A stretch of 64,000 bases of DNA from Nymphaea colorata (taxonomy: Eukaryota > Streptophyta > Magnoliopsida > Nymphaeales > Nymphaeaceae), in contig NC_045147.1 of NCBI RefSeq assembly GCF_008831285.2, positions 6,118,334 through 6,182,333 on the forward strand, in the 5' to 3' direction. A program made the translations under genes and the position numbers. Positions 45,441 to 57,900 of this stretch are shown piece after piece (the first letter of the stretch is position 1; each line of letters starts with the position of its first letter). A model generated the notes under the pieces. The model saw nothing but the letters and a program-made list of their open reading frames with translations. It ran no database searches and was not told the DNA's origin.

Positions 45441-46493
45441 AGTTTTGAATTTTAATGACAAGTAAAGAACAATAGAGATAGTTAAATCTAACACAACATA
45501 AAAAAATATCACGTCAAGAAATCCCCCATAATAATATTCTAAAATATCACTTAGGAGAGCAAGGAGATCTCAATTTTAAATTTCATAACAAGATTTTCTT
45601 TTTTTATTTTTAAAACTATTTTTGGAACCCTCTTTTAGGAATTTTTAATAAGTCTAAGGGTATTTCTATGCAATTTTGCATAAAATCTCGGTTTTAAACC
45701 GAATTTAACTTTTGCAAGCCTCCGAAAAAGTTTTTTAAAAAATGTTGTGGCATTAATTTCTATAAAATGACATAGTGTTTTTGAAAATATTACAAAAATG
45801 ATGGACTAAATCTATAATTTTCAACTTTGACAGCATTTTTGAAAATATTGTGAAAGTGGTGGATAAATCTATAATTTTTAAAATTTGATTATAAATTCGC
45901 TCTAAGCCGATCTTTTCTCATTTTCCTCTCGTGAGTGCCCTTCTCTGCTAGGGTTTCCTCTGGTGAGCGTTCGTGACTCGCGCTCAGCTTGTGGTTCGTT
46001 TCGCTATAGAGAAACCGACCAGAGCAGCAACCGACGAGAGGCCGCAATAGTGGACCGAGGGTTCCCGCCTACCTTTCTGCGGTCGGTGATGGTGGGTCTC
46101 GATAATTGAAAGGGAGAGGAGCTGATGGGAAATGCCTGCCCTGGAAAACCCTCATCTCTCTCCTCTATCGCAACACCGGTGGAACTGACCCCATCAAGGG
46201 CCTGTCTCGCTGTGATAGAGACGGCGAAAAGGGTGAGCGGTGGCTGGAGAACGATGGGTGTCATTCGGAGACCGAGCTTGGCGACTCTCTCGGTGTGCTT
46301 CGTTACCACCCAAGAACTGAAGGAAACTCTGGTGCAGTTCTTACTAGCGTCGACGTTCGGCGCATGGACATCCTTCAGCCACATGATGCCCCCAACCGTG
46401 GGTGAGCTTTGCAGCAGAACCAGTGGTGGCATGGTAGGCTTCACACTGCACACGTTTCTTAGACCGACCTTGGCCGTCTTTGGTTGTAGCTCA
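45441..46493 (-). other. Leader region of the decayed Copia element
   Basis: Its reverse complement aligns in order with 47690-48280 of the nested element (AAACCCTAGCA, CACGAGAGGA, a TTTATA stretch, AACTTTTTCxxAGAGG, AAATTGCATA), so this is untranslated leader. Overlapping open frames of 147 to 178 codons on both strands at 46004-46568 carry no known motif and are probably chance in GC-rich DNA. Confidence 0.65.
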
Positions 46494-46850
46494 TGTTGGA
46501 TAGTGGCCAAGAGCCCTACCCATTTGTCTCGTAACTGCAAAGGGGCCCACTTGCAGTTACGAACTTAATTCTCCCCAACAATCTCTCATCATTGTTACCG
46601 CTCGCTGGGATACGGGAAAACCTATGAGGTGGCACTATTTATGCCCAGCAATACTCAGACTTAGGTATTAATCACTTGATCTCCCTAGTCGATGCCTCAT
46701 AGAAGCAAACTCGGAAAACAAATCTCTCTTCTTCCTCCTCTTCTCAATCTGTTTCAGATGTTGCTTCTTGAGCGAGATGCTAAGGGTAAACCTGCTGTGC
46801 AAAAATGAAGGACTGAACATAGGTGATGTTCCACTGCATTTTACCCCACA
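46494..46850 (+). repeat. 5' LTR of non-autonomous element
   Basis: TGTTGGATAGTGGCC to TTACCCCACA. Carries an inverted pair TCGTAACTGCAA / TTGCAGTTACGA flanking GGGGCCCAC. Nearly the same sequence is at 51996-52355. Confidence 0.93.
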
Positions 46851-46863
46851 TTGGTATCAGAGC
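46851..46863 (+). promoter_or_regulatory. Primer binding site
   Basis: TTGGTATCAGAGC directly after the LTR. Initiator tRNA-Met type. Confidence 0.88.
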
Positions 46864-49800
46864 GTCAGGTTCTTCGAATTTCAGTAAGTCCCTTCAGACT
46901 TGTGTGACACCAATGATGAATACCTATGTATATATCATGTTGTGAATGCCTAAGTATATATCAAGCTGTTTCTCGAATCATGTTTTTTGAATGTGCAAAG
47001 CATGCTAGTGCTCAGTGCTCTGCCTCGGAGTTTCAAGAGAAACAAAGATCAGTGTCGATCTCTGACCCAAGCATATAAGTGTCTTAAAAGGAAGGCGCTG
47101 AAATAGGAACAAATAGCAGAGGGTTTGGACAAAGGACACATAAATCAAAGGACTTTGTGATTTTTTTTTCTCTGTCGACCTCTTTCTTTTTCAACGACCG
47201 AGCATGTGAAGAACGTCTTCACCGGCAGGAAAGGGCAATCATCCTTTTTTTTTCTGTTTTGTCTCAGATAAGAGAAACCGAGAGAGAAGGAAGGCTGCAC
47301 ACCCTCCCTGCTGAACGCCTGACGGCGGCCCTTCCTCTCCTTCATCACGGAGAAGAAGGGGCTGTCCGACGGCCTGTTCCCTTTCTTGTAATTAAAAAAA
47401 ATAGAAAAGAAAAAGGGGAACGGACACCACCATGGCCGGCGGTGGCCCTCTCACTTATGGGTGTAGTGGTTGCCGGCAAAGGAAAGGGATGAGCAGAGGG
47501 AGCAGAGTGCGGGTTTTCTGAGAACGAGTAGAGGGGTTCCATCTGCTCGCTGCTCACCAGAAGAAGCAGGGTCGTTCTTCGAAGTGGCACGAGCATCTCC
47601 TCACGATAATGGTGGAAATCGGCAGGAGGCGGCGGCTGAAACTGTCGGTCGGCCGGAGGTGGCGGCTGAAACCGTCGGTCGGCCAGACGCGGCGGAGGTG
47701 CGGCACGCGAAACCCTAGCAAAGGGTTTCACGAGAGGAGAGAGAAAAAGGGCCAAAAAATTTGAAAAAAACTCGGTTAGGGAATGAATTTATAGGAAAAG
47801 TTTGGAAATTACAAAATTAGTCCACCTATTTCTTCAACTTTTCGAAGCGGCTGTCGATTTTATTGATAATTAAAGCCGCGACATTTCTCTGAAAACTTTT
47901 TCAAAAAGAGGTTTGCCAAAGTTAATTTTGGTGAAAACCTGGTAATTTATACAAAATTGCTTTGGGATACTCCCAGAATTATTATAAAATGCTGAAAGAG
48001 GTTTCCAAAAAATTATTTTGCAATTTCAGTGGAAAATAGAGATTTTATGTACAATTGCATATAGGTACCCTCAAGCTGATTGAAAATTACAGAAAAAGGG
48101 TTCTGAAAATAACTTTGAATATGAGAAGGGAAGCTCGTGGTCTAAAATTTAGTATTGAGTTTTCCTTATTTTGAGTGAAAACTTATAATGTCATTGGAGA
48201 TCTTCTGATGTATTATTCTCCTTGTTGTTTTCCATGTATTATTGTTCTATACTTGCCGTGGAATTAATTTAGAAATGATTTCATGAGTGGGAGCCTCAGA
48301 ACTAACAAAAACTGAAAAATGGTTAGCAACATATTTGTATGCTTATGCAATTTTGTTATTTTGTCCATACATGACCCAATGGCAATATAAAACTAGTGTT
48401 TCTACACTAACTAAAATCATATTTAGATATGAATATGATGTTGAAACACGTTTATATTGGATTTGGATTTGGATCCTCTTATTGATATTATTGTGTGTGG
48501 ATCCACATTGGTAAGATCTGAATCTAAATAATCATTTGGATTTTTGCTTTGGATCTGATTGTTGTTTAAGATCCATATTTCTATTCAGTTTGAATCATGA
48601 CATCTTCAGATCTAAATTTGTTTGGTTATTGGTTAAAAATCCATATCTTGTTTCTGTTGGTTCAAGTATATGTTACTATACTTGCTTTTACGAATATTCA
48701 TCGTCATTTTGAGTCCATGCAGATATTAGAAATGACCAAAACATTATTTTATATATCCATTTAGTTGTTGAATTTGGATCTATATCTTGTTTATATTAGA
48801 TCTAAACATATTATGATGTGCATTGATTTTTAGATCTAATGGTTTTACAAGTTGTACATTTTCAATGTGAGAAGCACTATAGTGCTATAAGATGAGTTTC
48901 TTTTACTCCTTTATGAAAGAATGTTCTTGGGGTAAAGATTATATTACTATGGGTTTATCTTAGTTAAAAAGAATGAATATATCATTGTATGTTGCTATGC
49001 TAAGAGGTGTAAATCAACACTCTTAGACGTGGTGAGATCCATATAGAATTGTGCTTAGTTCATGACAGACTTGGATCCAGATTAATTTGTTTAGATCATT
49101 GGCCTCAGATATTTGTACTAACATTGAGTCTAACATTGAGTCCAATATATCATGAAATATTTTCATTTGAAGTTTGTTGTACTATAAGTTCTAGTACATG
49201 AAATTTTATTTGCCTTTATCAAAGATGACAAGCATATATGAATTCAAATCGTTCTACAATGATAGTGAACAAGGCTTTATTTACTCTATTGTTGAGGTGA
49301 ACTTGTTTAAATGTATGTTCAAGAGGTGTAATGTAACATTCTTGAACTGAAACCCATATGAGTTTGGAATGTCTTTATTTGGAAACTTGTTTTATTTGGG
49401 TGATGGATTAGCATGAATAAATACATGCATCATTTCAAGGTAAAGAAATTTTTCTTGTTTCACCTTGTTCAAGAATTGAGCTATTGTTTGATCCAAACAT
49501 GGTTGTTGAAATCATGTTGTCCAATATTTGGATCATTTGTAGTTTTAAATTCAGATTAGTTGCATTGTGAATATTACTGGTTTGATCTGAATTTATATAT
49601 TTGAACTAATGAAATCCACATTACATAAAGTTTAGCTTCAGATATAAACTGACTTGGTTGGATATGTGGAAAATTCATATCCTGATTGTTTTGGTTTCAA
49701 TATGTGTTATCATGTTTGCCTTTGGATATGATCATATTGTAGTGTGTCTTGTCATTCTAGATTCAAAGGTTATTCTAAAAAATTATTGAATAAAGCTTCA

Positions 49801-51980
49801 TTTGCTTCTCTTTTTTAGGAAAATGAATTTGTCTTTTAGTGCATGCTCAAGAGATGTAATATAACACTCTTCGACCAACATTCATATTGGCAAGAATGTA
49901 TTTGTTTGAAGCTTTATAGCACTAAAGTGCCAGTACATGATAACTTGTTTTCTTCAAAGAGAAATGGGTATTGATCCAAATATGGTTGTTGAATCTTATT
50001 GTATATTATTCCAATAAGGATCATATGTTTTAAATTCATGTCAATGGTATTGTTGATATTACTAGTTTGGATCTACGTTAATCTACGTTAATATAATCTG
50101 AATTTGAATCTTATTGTATATTATTCCAATAAGGATCATATGTTTTAAATTCATGTCAATGGTATTGTTGATATTACTAGTTTGGATCTACGTTAATCTA
50201 CGTTAATATAATCTGAATTCATGTGACTTTTGGAACTTGATCTATTTATTGCTTGAGATCCACCTTACATACAGTTGTGATTCAGATTTGAATATATATA
50301 TTTGGATATACGGTTAAACATCTGTATCTTTTTTATATTAGATCCAAACATGTTATATTATTTGTTCATTTGTGGATCGAACTATGTTAACATGCAATTA
50401 AGCAAGTTCTTGTTTGAGAATGAATTTGATTTAAATATTTGTCATGAGGTGTAAGATAACACTCATGAATATAATGAGATCCACACTAACTAGATTCATA
50501 TTGATATTTTGGGAGATACACAATGCATATTAAGTGTATATCTAGAAGTTAAAGTCCATGTTTCTAAATGCATATGTATTGAATACCCAAATGAGGTAGG
50601 GTATATGAAGTTTTATGCATGAGATTGGCATGAGATTAAGGTGTTTAAATAATAATATCAAAGACAATGATCCAGTGGGAGATCATATTGATCTATTGGA
50701 TGATCTGATCAGTCTGGCAATGAACCGACTGAGGAACAATTTGGCAATGAACCAACTGAGTAACAGTCTGGCAATGAACCGACTGAAAAACAATTTGATA
50801 AAGAACCAACTAAGCAAGTTTCGTCAGAGGATTAGTCTGGTAATTAATCGATTATTCATTTGATGATCAAGTTTGATCGATTGAATATGCTAATAAGCGG
50901 TCAGGTAATGAACCGACTAAGAATCAGTTTGGTATTAAACTTCCGACTAAAGCTTATTAGTAGTGATCTCAGTGATCATCTTGCGGAATACTTGAATGGA
51001 GATATTTGAATTATTGATGCATTCATTTGTTGGCGAAGCTATGTATTGACCTCGATGGGCTAAATGAAACTCCTTCTATGAGAGAGTACATTGATGAAAA
51101 CTATACAAGATGAAAAGTGCTTGTATGATAGACTATGAATTAATTACTCATTTTGTTAAATGGTCATAATAAAGATTAGGAGTTGCTAATCAGGTTGATG
51201 ACTATGTAGATATTTGATAAGTGAGAGCACACTTGAATATGCTATTTGCTATGTTGAAAAGCTAATTTGTATTTTGTCATATGATTATGCATTGCATGAA
51301 TGCTTTGGAACTCCTGTTGTTAAAGGAGTTAAGTCATTGTGAAAAACAATAAAAGAAAATATACCATGTGCTTTCAATGCATATTAGTTTGTGTGCTGAA
51401 CCTAATACAAGATTTTAATTTGGGTTGTAAGTATACATTAAGAAAGTCCAGGTTGGCCTTATTATATGGCAGTTAAATATTTTCATATATATGAATGAAA
51501 CAAAAGATATATTTATTAAAAGCACACATTTTTTTTAATAAAAGAAATTCCTATTGCTTTATTTAGCCTGTATGGGACTAAGAAAATCCTTGTTTGCCTC
51601 TTTGTGAGGTAGTTGAAAAGTATTCAGGTTGATTTCATTGTTGAACAAGAAGAGAATATGCATATACGTTTCAAAAGCTTACATGATGGCTAGTATTATT
51701 ATCAAGATGATTCTTGATGGTTTTTATGTAAAGCTTGTGGTTCACATGGGACTAAGTTTTTAACATGTTACAATGGAAATACTTGTGCATGAAGAAAACC
51801 TCGTAACTAATGTGAAATATATTGAATACTTAAAAGGCAGCGATGAAAAACCATTGAAAGGAAAACCTCGCTACAAACCTTGAAGAAGATTGAAGTTACG
51901 ATGGATATACCAATTATGAAAAACCTCATAACTAAAGATTATGGAAACCCACAAATAGTGGAAGCAATTTGGCGGTCTCA
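46864..51980 (+). other. Interior of the non-autonomous LTR element
   Basis: GC-rich leader to about 47760, a gag-start relic near 48280, then about 3.6 kb of AT-rich DNA without coding domains. Around 50700-50830 an 18 to 30-base unit (GGCAATGAACCGACTGA) recurs. In one frame it reads GNEPTE-like repeats, as in the linker between integrase and RT of Copia polyproteins. That fits a decayed Copia origin. Confidence 0.6.
49991..50220. repeat. 115-bp tandem duplication
   Basis: GAATCTTATTGTATATTATT to ATATAATCTGAATTT occurs at 49991-50105 and 50106-50220, almost without differences. Confidence 0.92.
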
Positions 51981-51984
51981 TGGC

Positions 51985-51995
51985 CAAGTGGGAGA
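51985..51995 (+). promoter_or_regulatory. Polypurine tract of non-autonomous element
   Basis: AAGTGGGAGA directly precedes the TGTTGGATAG of the 3' LTR. Confidence 0.75.
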
Positions 51996-52355
51996 TGTTG
52001 GATAGTGGCCAAGAGCCCTACCCATTTGTCTCGTAACTGCAAGGGGGCCCACTTGCAGTTACGAGCTTAATTCTCTCCAACAATCTCTCATCATCGTAAC
52101 CGCTCACTGGGATACGGGAAAACCTATGATGAGGCGACACTATTTATGCCCAGCAATACTTAGACTTAGGTATTAATCACTTGATCTCCCTAGTCGGCGC
52201 CTCATAGAAGCAAACCCGGAAAACAAATCTCTCTTCTTCCTCCTCTTCTCAATTTGTTTCAGATGCTGCTTCTTGAGCGAGATGCTAAGGGTAAATCTGC
52301 TGTGCAAAAACGAAGGACTGAACATAGGTGATGTGCCGCTGCATTTTACCCCACA
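51996..52355 (+). repeat. 3' LTR of non-autonomous element
   Basis: TGTTGGATAGTGGCC to TTACCCCACA. It matches the 5' LTR with scattered substitutions and a small length change. Confidence 0.93.
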
Positions 52356-53046
52356 GCTCCTGCCTCTCAGTTGGCATGCAATAGGAGAGTTGAGAAATGC
52401 TTGGCTTTTGGAGGCTGTTGTGTTCTACTCAGCCACCTGCTACGTGAAGTCGTCGGCAGAGGTGGTTTTCTTTATCTCAGTCTTGCATGTGCAACCTTTC
52501 TGGCTAGACCCTGGATGAGGGTTTTTTCTTATGACTATTATTGTTTTCCTTTGGGAACCCTTTATCAGATCTTTGACAAGGCTATTTCTTCCACTCGTCG
52601 AGGCTCTTTCCAGGTTCTGAATTTTTTGAGCTTTCATCTAGGTTCTTACAGATCAATCAGAACCTTTGACTAGAGGGTGAAGGTCTATCGTGCATATCCT
52701 GACAGGCATTCATGGTCAGGTCTAGAGGTCGAACAAGGCATTCACAATCGAACAGGTTATTTGGCCTAGTGGTATGATTATGTTCTCTGTCACCTTAGGA
52801 CTCAAGGATACAGTAGTACAACTTATAGAAGAGAGTGCAATATGATATATTGAATATGAGAAACTTCAAATCTGTTCAAACTAAGATGCGCCATACATTC
52901 TGTTTAGTATAGCCTAGCATGCTTTCACATTCTGGAGATATGATCTAAAACAGCATGCTACAAACTAACAACATATATATGTGCTAAGAGACAGAGTTCA
53001 CTACATGCACCACAAAAGTTAGATTGGACTAAAATTCGACAAACAT
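52356..53046 (-). other. First part of the leader of the decayed Copia element
   Basis: Reverse strand blocks GTCGAATTTTAGT and GTGAAAGCATGCTAG match the leader of the nested element (CGAATTTCAGT, GCAAAGCATGCTAG). No supported gene. Confidence 0.6.
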
Positions 53047-53060
53047 GGCTCTGATACCAA
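53047..53060 (-). promoter_or_regulatory. Primer binding site of the decayed Copia element
   Basis: The reverse complement reads TTGGTATCAGAGCC, next to the LTR end. Confidence 0.83.
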
Positions 53061-53498
53061 TCTTGGAATTAGGGAAGCAGAATGTCGCCTGAGTTTTGAC
53101 CCGCTCTTCCTCAGCAAGCTTACCAGCTGCATCTTCAGGATGAGCACGTGAACGTCAAGGGCAACTGTTGTAGTTACAGAGAAGAAGAAGAATAAAGATA
53201 GAAGCAGAAAGAAGATAGTTTTTTCCGGTTTGCTTCTATGAGGCACCGATCAGTTTAATCCTTAGATTAAACCCTAAATCGAGAGACGCTAAGCATATAT
53301 AAACCGCCTCACATGATTTCCCAAAGCTAGAAAATGGTTAGGGCGAGTGAGAGATCAGTGGAGAAAAAGCCGGTAATGTATATCTTTGATTTTATTTAAT
53401 AAAATGTTTATTTGAAAACGGTTTTCAACTACGAATGGGGCCCCTAGCAGTAGCAGTAACGAGATGAAAAGGATAGGGCTAAGGACCACTATCCAACA
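53061..53498 (-). repeat. 5' LTR of the decayed Copia element
   Basis: The reverse strand starts TGTTGGATAGTGGTCC, followed by AGCCCTA and CTCGTTACTGC. This matches the start of the 46494 LTR, but diverged and longer (438 bp). It ends CCAAGA rather than CA, probably through mutation. Confidence 0.78.
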
Positions 53499-54639
53499 CT
53501 AAGTTAATCAGAATATAGAGGAACTGGACATTAATCAGAAATATGTATTTGGGACATATAGATGAAGTGGACGTGTTCAGTTCTTGGGCAGCGTTGAGAC
53601 GACTCTAGACCTACTTTGGTCAGTTGTCTCTCAAGTTCAACGACTAACAGATCTTTATCGGCGGACCTTTTTTTCTCTCAAGTTGTGGTGAGCTATCTAG
53701 AGTTATATCACAAGCCTCCAAGGGAAGGGGAATTAATATCTTGAATGAATGTGAGAGTTTACTATATGACATACCCACACCAATTTGGTTGAGGTCAATG
53801 GTGAGGAAAGAAAGCTTCTCGTTATCTATCAGATTCAGATCAATCGGTCATGTAGGAAAAAGAGCAACAATAGAAGCATAATCTCTCATAATCAATCACT
53901 CTGCACAGAGTTGCACTCGAGCCTTGCACTTTTCTTGCACAATTTCAAGAACCATTTTAAGTTCGTCATACAACTAACAAATGCAATTATAAAATTAACA
54001 CTAATCAGATACGCTCTATTATGCCAAAAAGTTAACTGTTTTAAAATTTTAAAAATAGAACCTCTTCTAACTCATACTTCTGGAAAACGGCGAGCAAAAA
54101 ATGCCAAGGTTAATTTTTAGAAGACGCAGTGCAACAATGAAACATATGGTACTAGTTAATTTTATATGTATACTTTCAAATTAACTGCTTTCAGTAACAA
54201 ATTTCTAACCTTAATAATCTTTACTGAAATAATATACTATAAAGTAGTAATTTTTATGGAGTTGCGACGATATTGTGATTTGGTGTCCATATTGAGCGTA
54301 TGATTGCCTGAGGGTGGATTACAATTTTGAATACAGCGGTTGAACGATTCAACTCATGTTTTATATGAACATGGAAATTTTCATTTTTAGGCTTAAGTTT
54401 CGCTTATAATCTCAAAAAGATATATTATGTGCGATTCTTCCAATAAGAACTCAATGGTGGAACTATGAAATTTTGTTACGTGAGAAATATGAGACATTTT
54501 TAGTTAAAAAAAAATACAATGAAAGGAGTTGTTTTCATACTAAATCCAACCCAAACATGGAGAGAGTTTGTCCTCAAACAACTTCCTGAGTGCATATGTG
54601 AAAGCTCACTTTACATTGGCACTGAGAGCAGAGACGAAT
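53499..54639. other. Unrecognised AT-rich sequence
   Basis: Open frame 53785-54120 carries no known motif. This is the target region of the young Copia element. Confidence 0.4.
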
Positions 54640-54960
54640 TGTGAATAAACTGCAATGGGGCAGAACAGAGCAGAACAAAGTAGAGAAAAAGGAAACGCAC
54701 AGAAAGAGGTGAGATATATTATTCACACAACAGTTGAGGGCTATGAACACTCTTTTATGGAGCATCGATACAAGAATAATGAATTATAATGAAAAACAGA
54801 AAAAATCAGAATATAAAACCAATTCTGTTAAAACGTAACCACTTAGCTGTCTTCGCATAAGGTGAGAACCTTCTAGACTCTTGATCCAAAACAGCCTGCT
54901 AATAAATTCAGAATTAGTGGCTAGGCTGAACTTAATTGCTAAGAGCCTCATAACTTAACA
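54640..54960 (-). repeat. 3' LTR of young Copia element
   Basis: On the minus strand, TGTTAAGTTATGAGGC to GTTTATTCACA, 321 bp. Confidence 0.96.
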
Positions 54961-54972
54961 CACCCCCTTCAA
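54961..54972 (-). promoter_or_regulatory. Polypurine tract of young Copia element
   Basis: The reverse strand GAAGGGGGTG lies directly before the 3' LTR. Confidence 0.88.
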
Positions 54973-57900
54973 ACTGGTGCATGGAGATTGCTCATGCCCA
55001 GTTTGCCTCTTAGAAACATGAATCTGTCCTTTGGGAGAGCCTTGGTAAATAAATCTGCCACTTGCAAGTTAGAAGGTATATACTTGGTTGCTACAGTTTT
55101 GTTTTTCACCAAGTCACGGACTAAGTGACAGTCCAACTCAACATGTTTGGTCCTTTCGTGATGCACAGGATTGGCTGCCATTTGTATGGCTGATTTATTG
55201 TCACACATTAGCAAGACTGGAGAAGATTGTGTAACTTTTAGGTCTGACAGAAGATTTTTTAACCACAGAACTTCACAACACACATTGGCTAGAGACCTGT
55301 ATTCAGCTTCAGCTGATGACCTTGAGATGGTGTGCTATTTTTTGGTCTTCCATGAGACAAGACTTTGGCCCAGGAAGACACAATACCCAGTAATGGATCG
55401 ACGAGTGTCTTTGCATGCTGCCCAATCAGCATCACAATAAGCAATTATCTGATCATTGTCATTGCTTGAGAAAAGAAGACCTTGTCCAGGACTGTTCTTG
55501 AGGTAGCGTAAGACCTTGAGTGCTGAGTTGAAATGAACTGTGGTGGGATTTTGCATATGGCGACTGAGTGAGTGTACAGCAAACATGGTGTTGGGCCTGG
55601 TAATGGTCAGGTAGATCAAACGCCCAACCAATCTTCTAAATGTTGAGCCATCTTTTAGGGGTTCTCCACAGCTTGCTGACAGGTTCTGTTTGAACTGCAT
55701 TGGTATATCAGTTGGCTTAGCATTGATCAATCCAGCTTCATCTAAAATGTCGCATGTGTATTTTCTTTGTGAAAGGAAGATTCCCTGCTTGGAGCGAGAC
55801 AGTTCCAATCCTAGGAAGTATTTAAGGGTACCCAAGTCTTTCATACGAAATTGTTGGTTCAAATAATTCTTGAAGTCATCAATTCTTCCTTGATCATTTC
55901 CTGCAATGATTAAGTCATCTACATATACCAGCACAACTAAGAACACTGACCTTTGATGCAATGTGAACAACGAATAATCACTTTTCGATTGCTTGAAACC
56001 ATATGTGGCAATGGCTGAAGAGAATTTGGCAAACCAGTTGCGGGGAGCTTGTTTGAGTCCATAGATGAACTTGTTCAGTTTGCAAATTCTATTTTCCTTT
56101 TTGCTGCCATACCCTGGCGGCAACATCATATATATATCTTCTTCAAGATCTCCATTTAAGAAGGCGTTGTATACATCCATTTGATGAAGCAGCCAATTTC
56201 TCTTTGCAGCTACTGATAGCAGGCATCGTATAGTTATCAATTTTGCTACGGGAGCGTATGTTTCATCGTAATCAATTCCTTCAATCTGTGCAAAGCCCTT
56301 TGCCACTAATCTGGCCTTGAATCGCTCTATTTCTCCATTTGATTTATATTTGATGCGATATATCCATTTGCAGGGAATCGGTTTGGCACCTTCTGGCAGT
56401 TGAGTGAGTGTCCAGGTATTGTTGCTCTCCAATGCTTTTAGTTCATCTCGCATAGCATTTGTCCACCTAGAGTCCTGTATTGCTTGACTGTAGGATGAAG
56501 GTTCGGTGTAGCGAGAGATATTTAAAAGGTAGGCAGTATGACAATCAGAGAAATTAGAGAAAGATAATGAGTTGGAGAGAGGATACCTTGTGCTAGACCG
56601 ATTTCCAGATGAAGATTGGTTGAGTGACTTTAGGACAGTTGCATTGCAGTAAAAATCTCTCAAGAGTACTGATTGTCTGCGTAGCCAGGTGGAGCGTCTC
56701 AGTTCACAAGGTTGGGCAGTATTAGGATGTGTTAATGAGTTTGGTTCAGGTTCAGTTTCAGTTCCCACAGCTTGAGGGTTTTCGATGGAGTCGATATCAT
56801 GATGGTTTTGGTTATGTGATTGAGAATGTGATTCTGATGAAGGGAAAGTTGTGTCATACTGAGGTGGTTGGGCCCTTGGGTTATTGGTGTCTAAACGACC
56901 ATCAATTGTCTCCATGTGATCATCTATAAGAGGCAGTGGAATAACAGGTGATACTTGTGGTTTTGCAACAAGTTTAAATGGGAATATATTTTCATAAAAT
57001 ATAACATCACGACTAGTGAAAACTCTTTTGGTTTGCAAATCACACACCTTGTAGGCTTTTTGTCCCTGAGGATAGCCCAAGAAAATGCATCGGATGGCTC
57101 TCGGATCAAACTTGGATTTGGGATAAATGTTAGTTGCATAGCAAAGACAACCAAAAGATCTAAGGTGAGAATATTCTGGTTTCTTTCCCATTAAGATTTC
57201 ATATGGTGTTTTGTTCTGCAGTAACAAGGATGGTGTTCTATTTATTAGGTATACTGCTGTGAGAACACACTCATCCCAGAAGATTAGCGGAACACTTGAT
57301 TGGAATTTTAGTGCTCACGCAACATCAAGAATGTGTCGATGTTTCCTTTCGACAACACCGTTCTGTTGAGGGGTATAAACACATGAATGATGATGTTCAA
57401 TCCCCTTTTCAAGTAAGAAAATTTTCAGATTGTCAGAAAAAAATTCAGTGCCATTGTCTGATCTGATTTTCAGTACATTGGCGCTGAACTGATTTTTGCT
57501 CAAGTTTATAAAATTTTTCAGATGATAGGAAGTCTCACTTTTGTGTTTCATAAGGAAGACCCACACAGCACGGGAGAAATCATCAACCAAAGTCAGAAAG
57601 TATTTTGCACCAGAGTGTGATGCTTCAGTGTATGGACCCCAAATATCGCAGTGGACAAGTTCAAAGATTGCAGTAGAAACAGTTTCACTTGAGTTAAAAG
57701 GTAATCTGGTCTGTTTTGCCAGTTTACAAGTGTCACAATGCTTGTTCAACTGCTCAATACCAGAGTCACATTTCAAGAAGGGATGGCCTTTGGATATTGA
57801 CGGGTGTCCTAGCCTTATGTGCCACGTTTCTGGTGAGATGAACCTACTACTATGGAAGGCCATAGAGTTCAAGGAGTTGTTGAGGAAATTTGCAACATAT

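Larger units (their letters stand above)
46494..52355 (+). mobile_element. Complete non-autonomous LTR retrotransposon (LARD-like)
   Basis: LTRs of 357 bp (46494-46850) and 360 bp (51996-52355), primer binding site, purine tract, and flanks GCTCA/GCTCC that fit a 5-bp target duplication with one change. The 5.1 kb interior keeps a leader and a relic of the gag start (SEWEPQ/GASELTKTEK near 48285), but no protease, integrase or RT. It would have needed enzymes from an autonomous relative, such as the element it interrupts. Confidence 0.88.
42085..53498 (-). mobile_element. Decayed Copia element, split by a nested LTR element
   Basis: Read on the minus strand: LTR (53498-53061), primer binding site, leader (53046-52356), an interruption by the LTR element 52355-46494, leader continued (46493-45440), then gag, zinc knuckle, protease region, integrase, RT and RNase H down to about 42085, where it is cut. 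The 3' LTR is not found. The LTR and leader are homologous to those of the inserted element, so both belong to one family. Confidence 0.8.

Noticed and set aside
46004-46568. Overlapping 147 and 178-codon frames that could be host genes
   Set aside because: The region is the leader of the decayed Copia element. No known motif was found and both strands are open, as expected for GC-rich DNA.
50615-50863. 82-codon frame with NRLxNNLAMN-type repeats as a novel repeat protein
   Set aside because: Another frame of the same DNA reads GNEPTE-type repeats like the Copia linker between integrase and RT, and the location is inside an LTR element.
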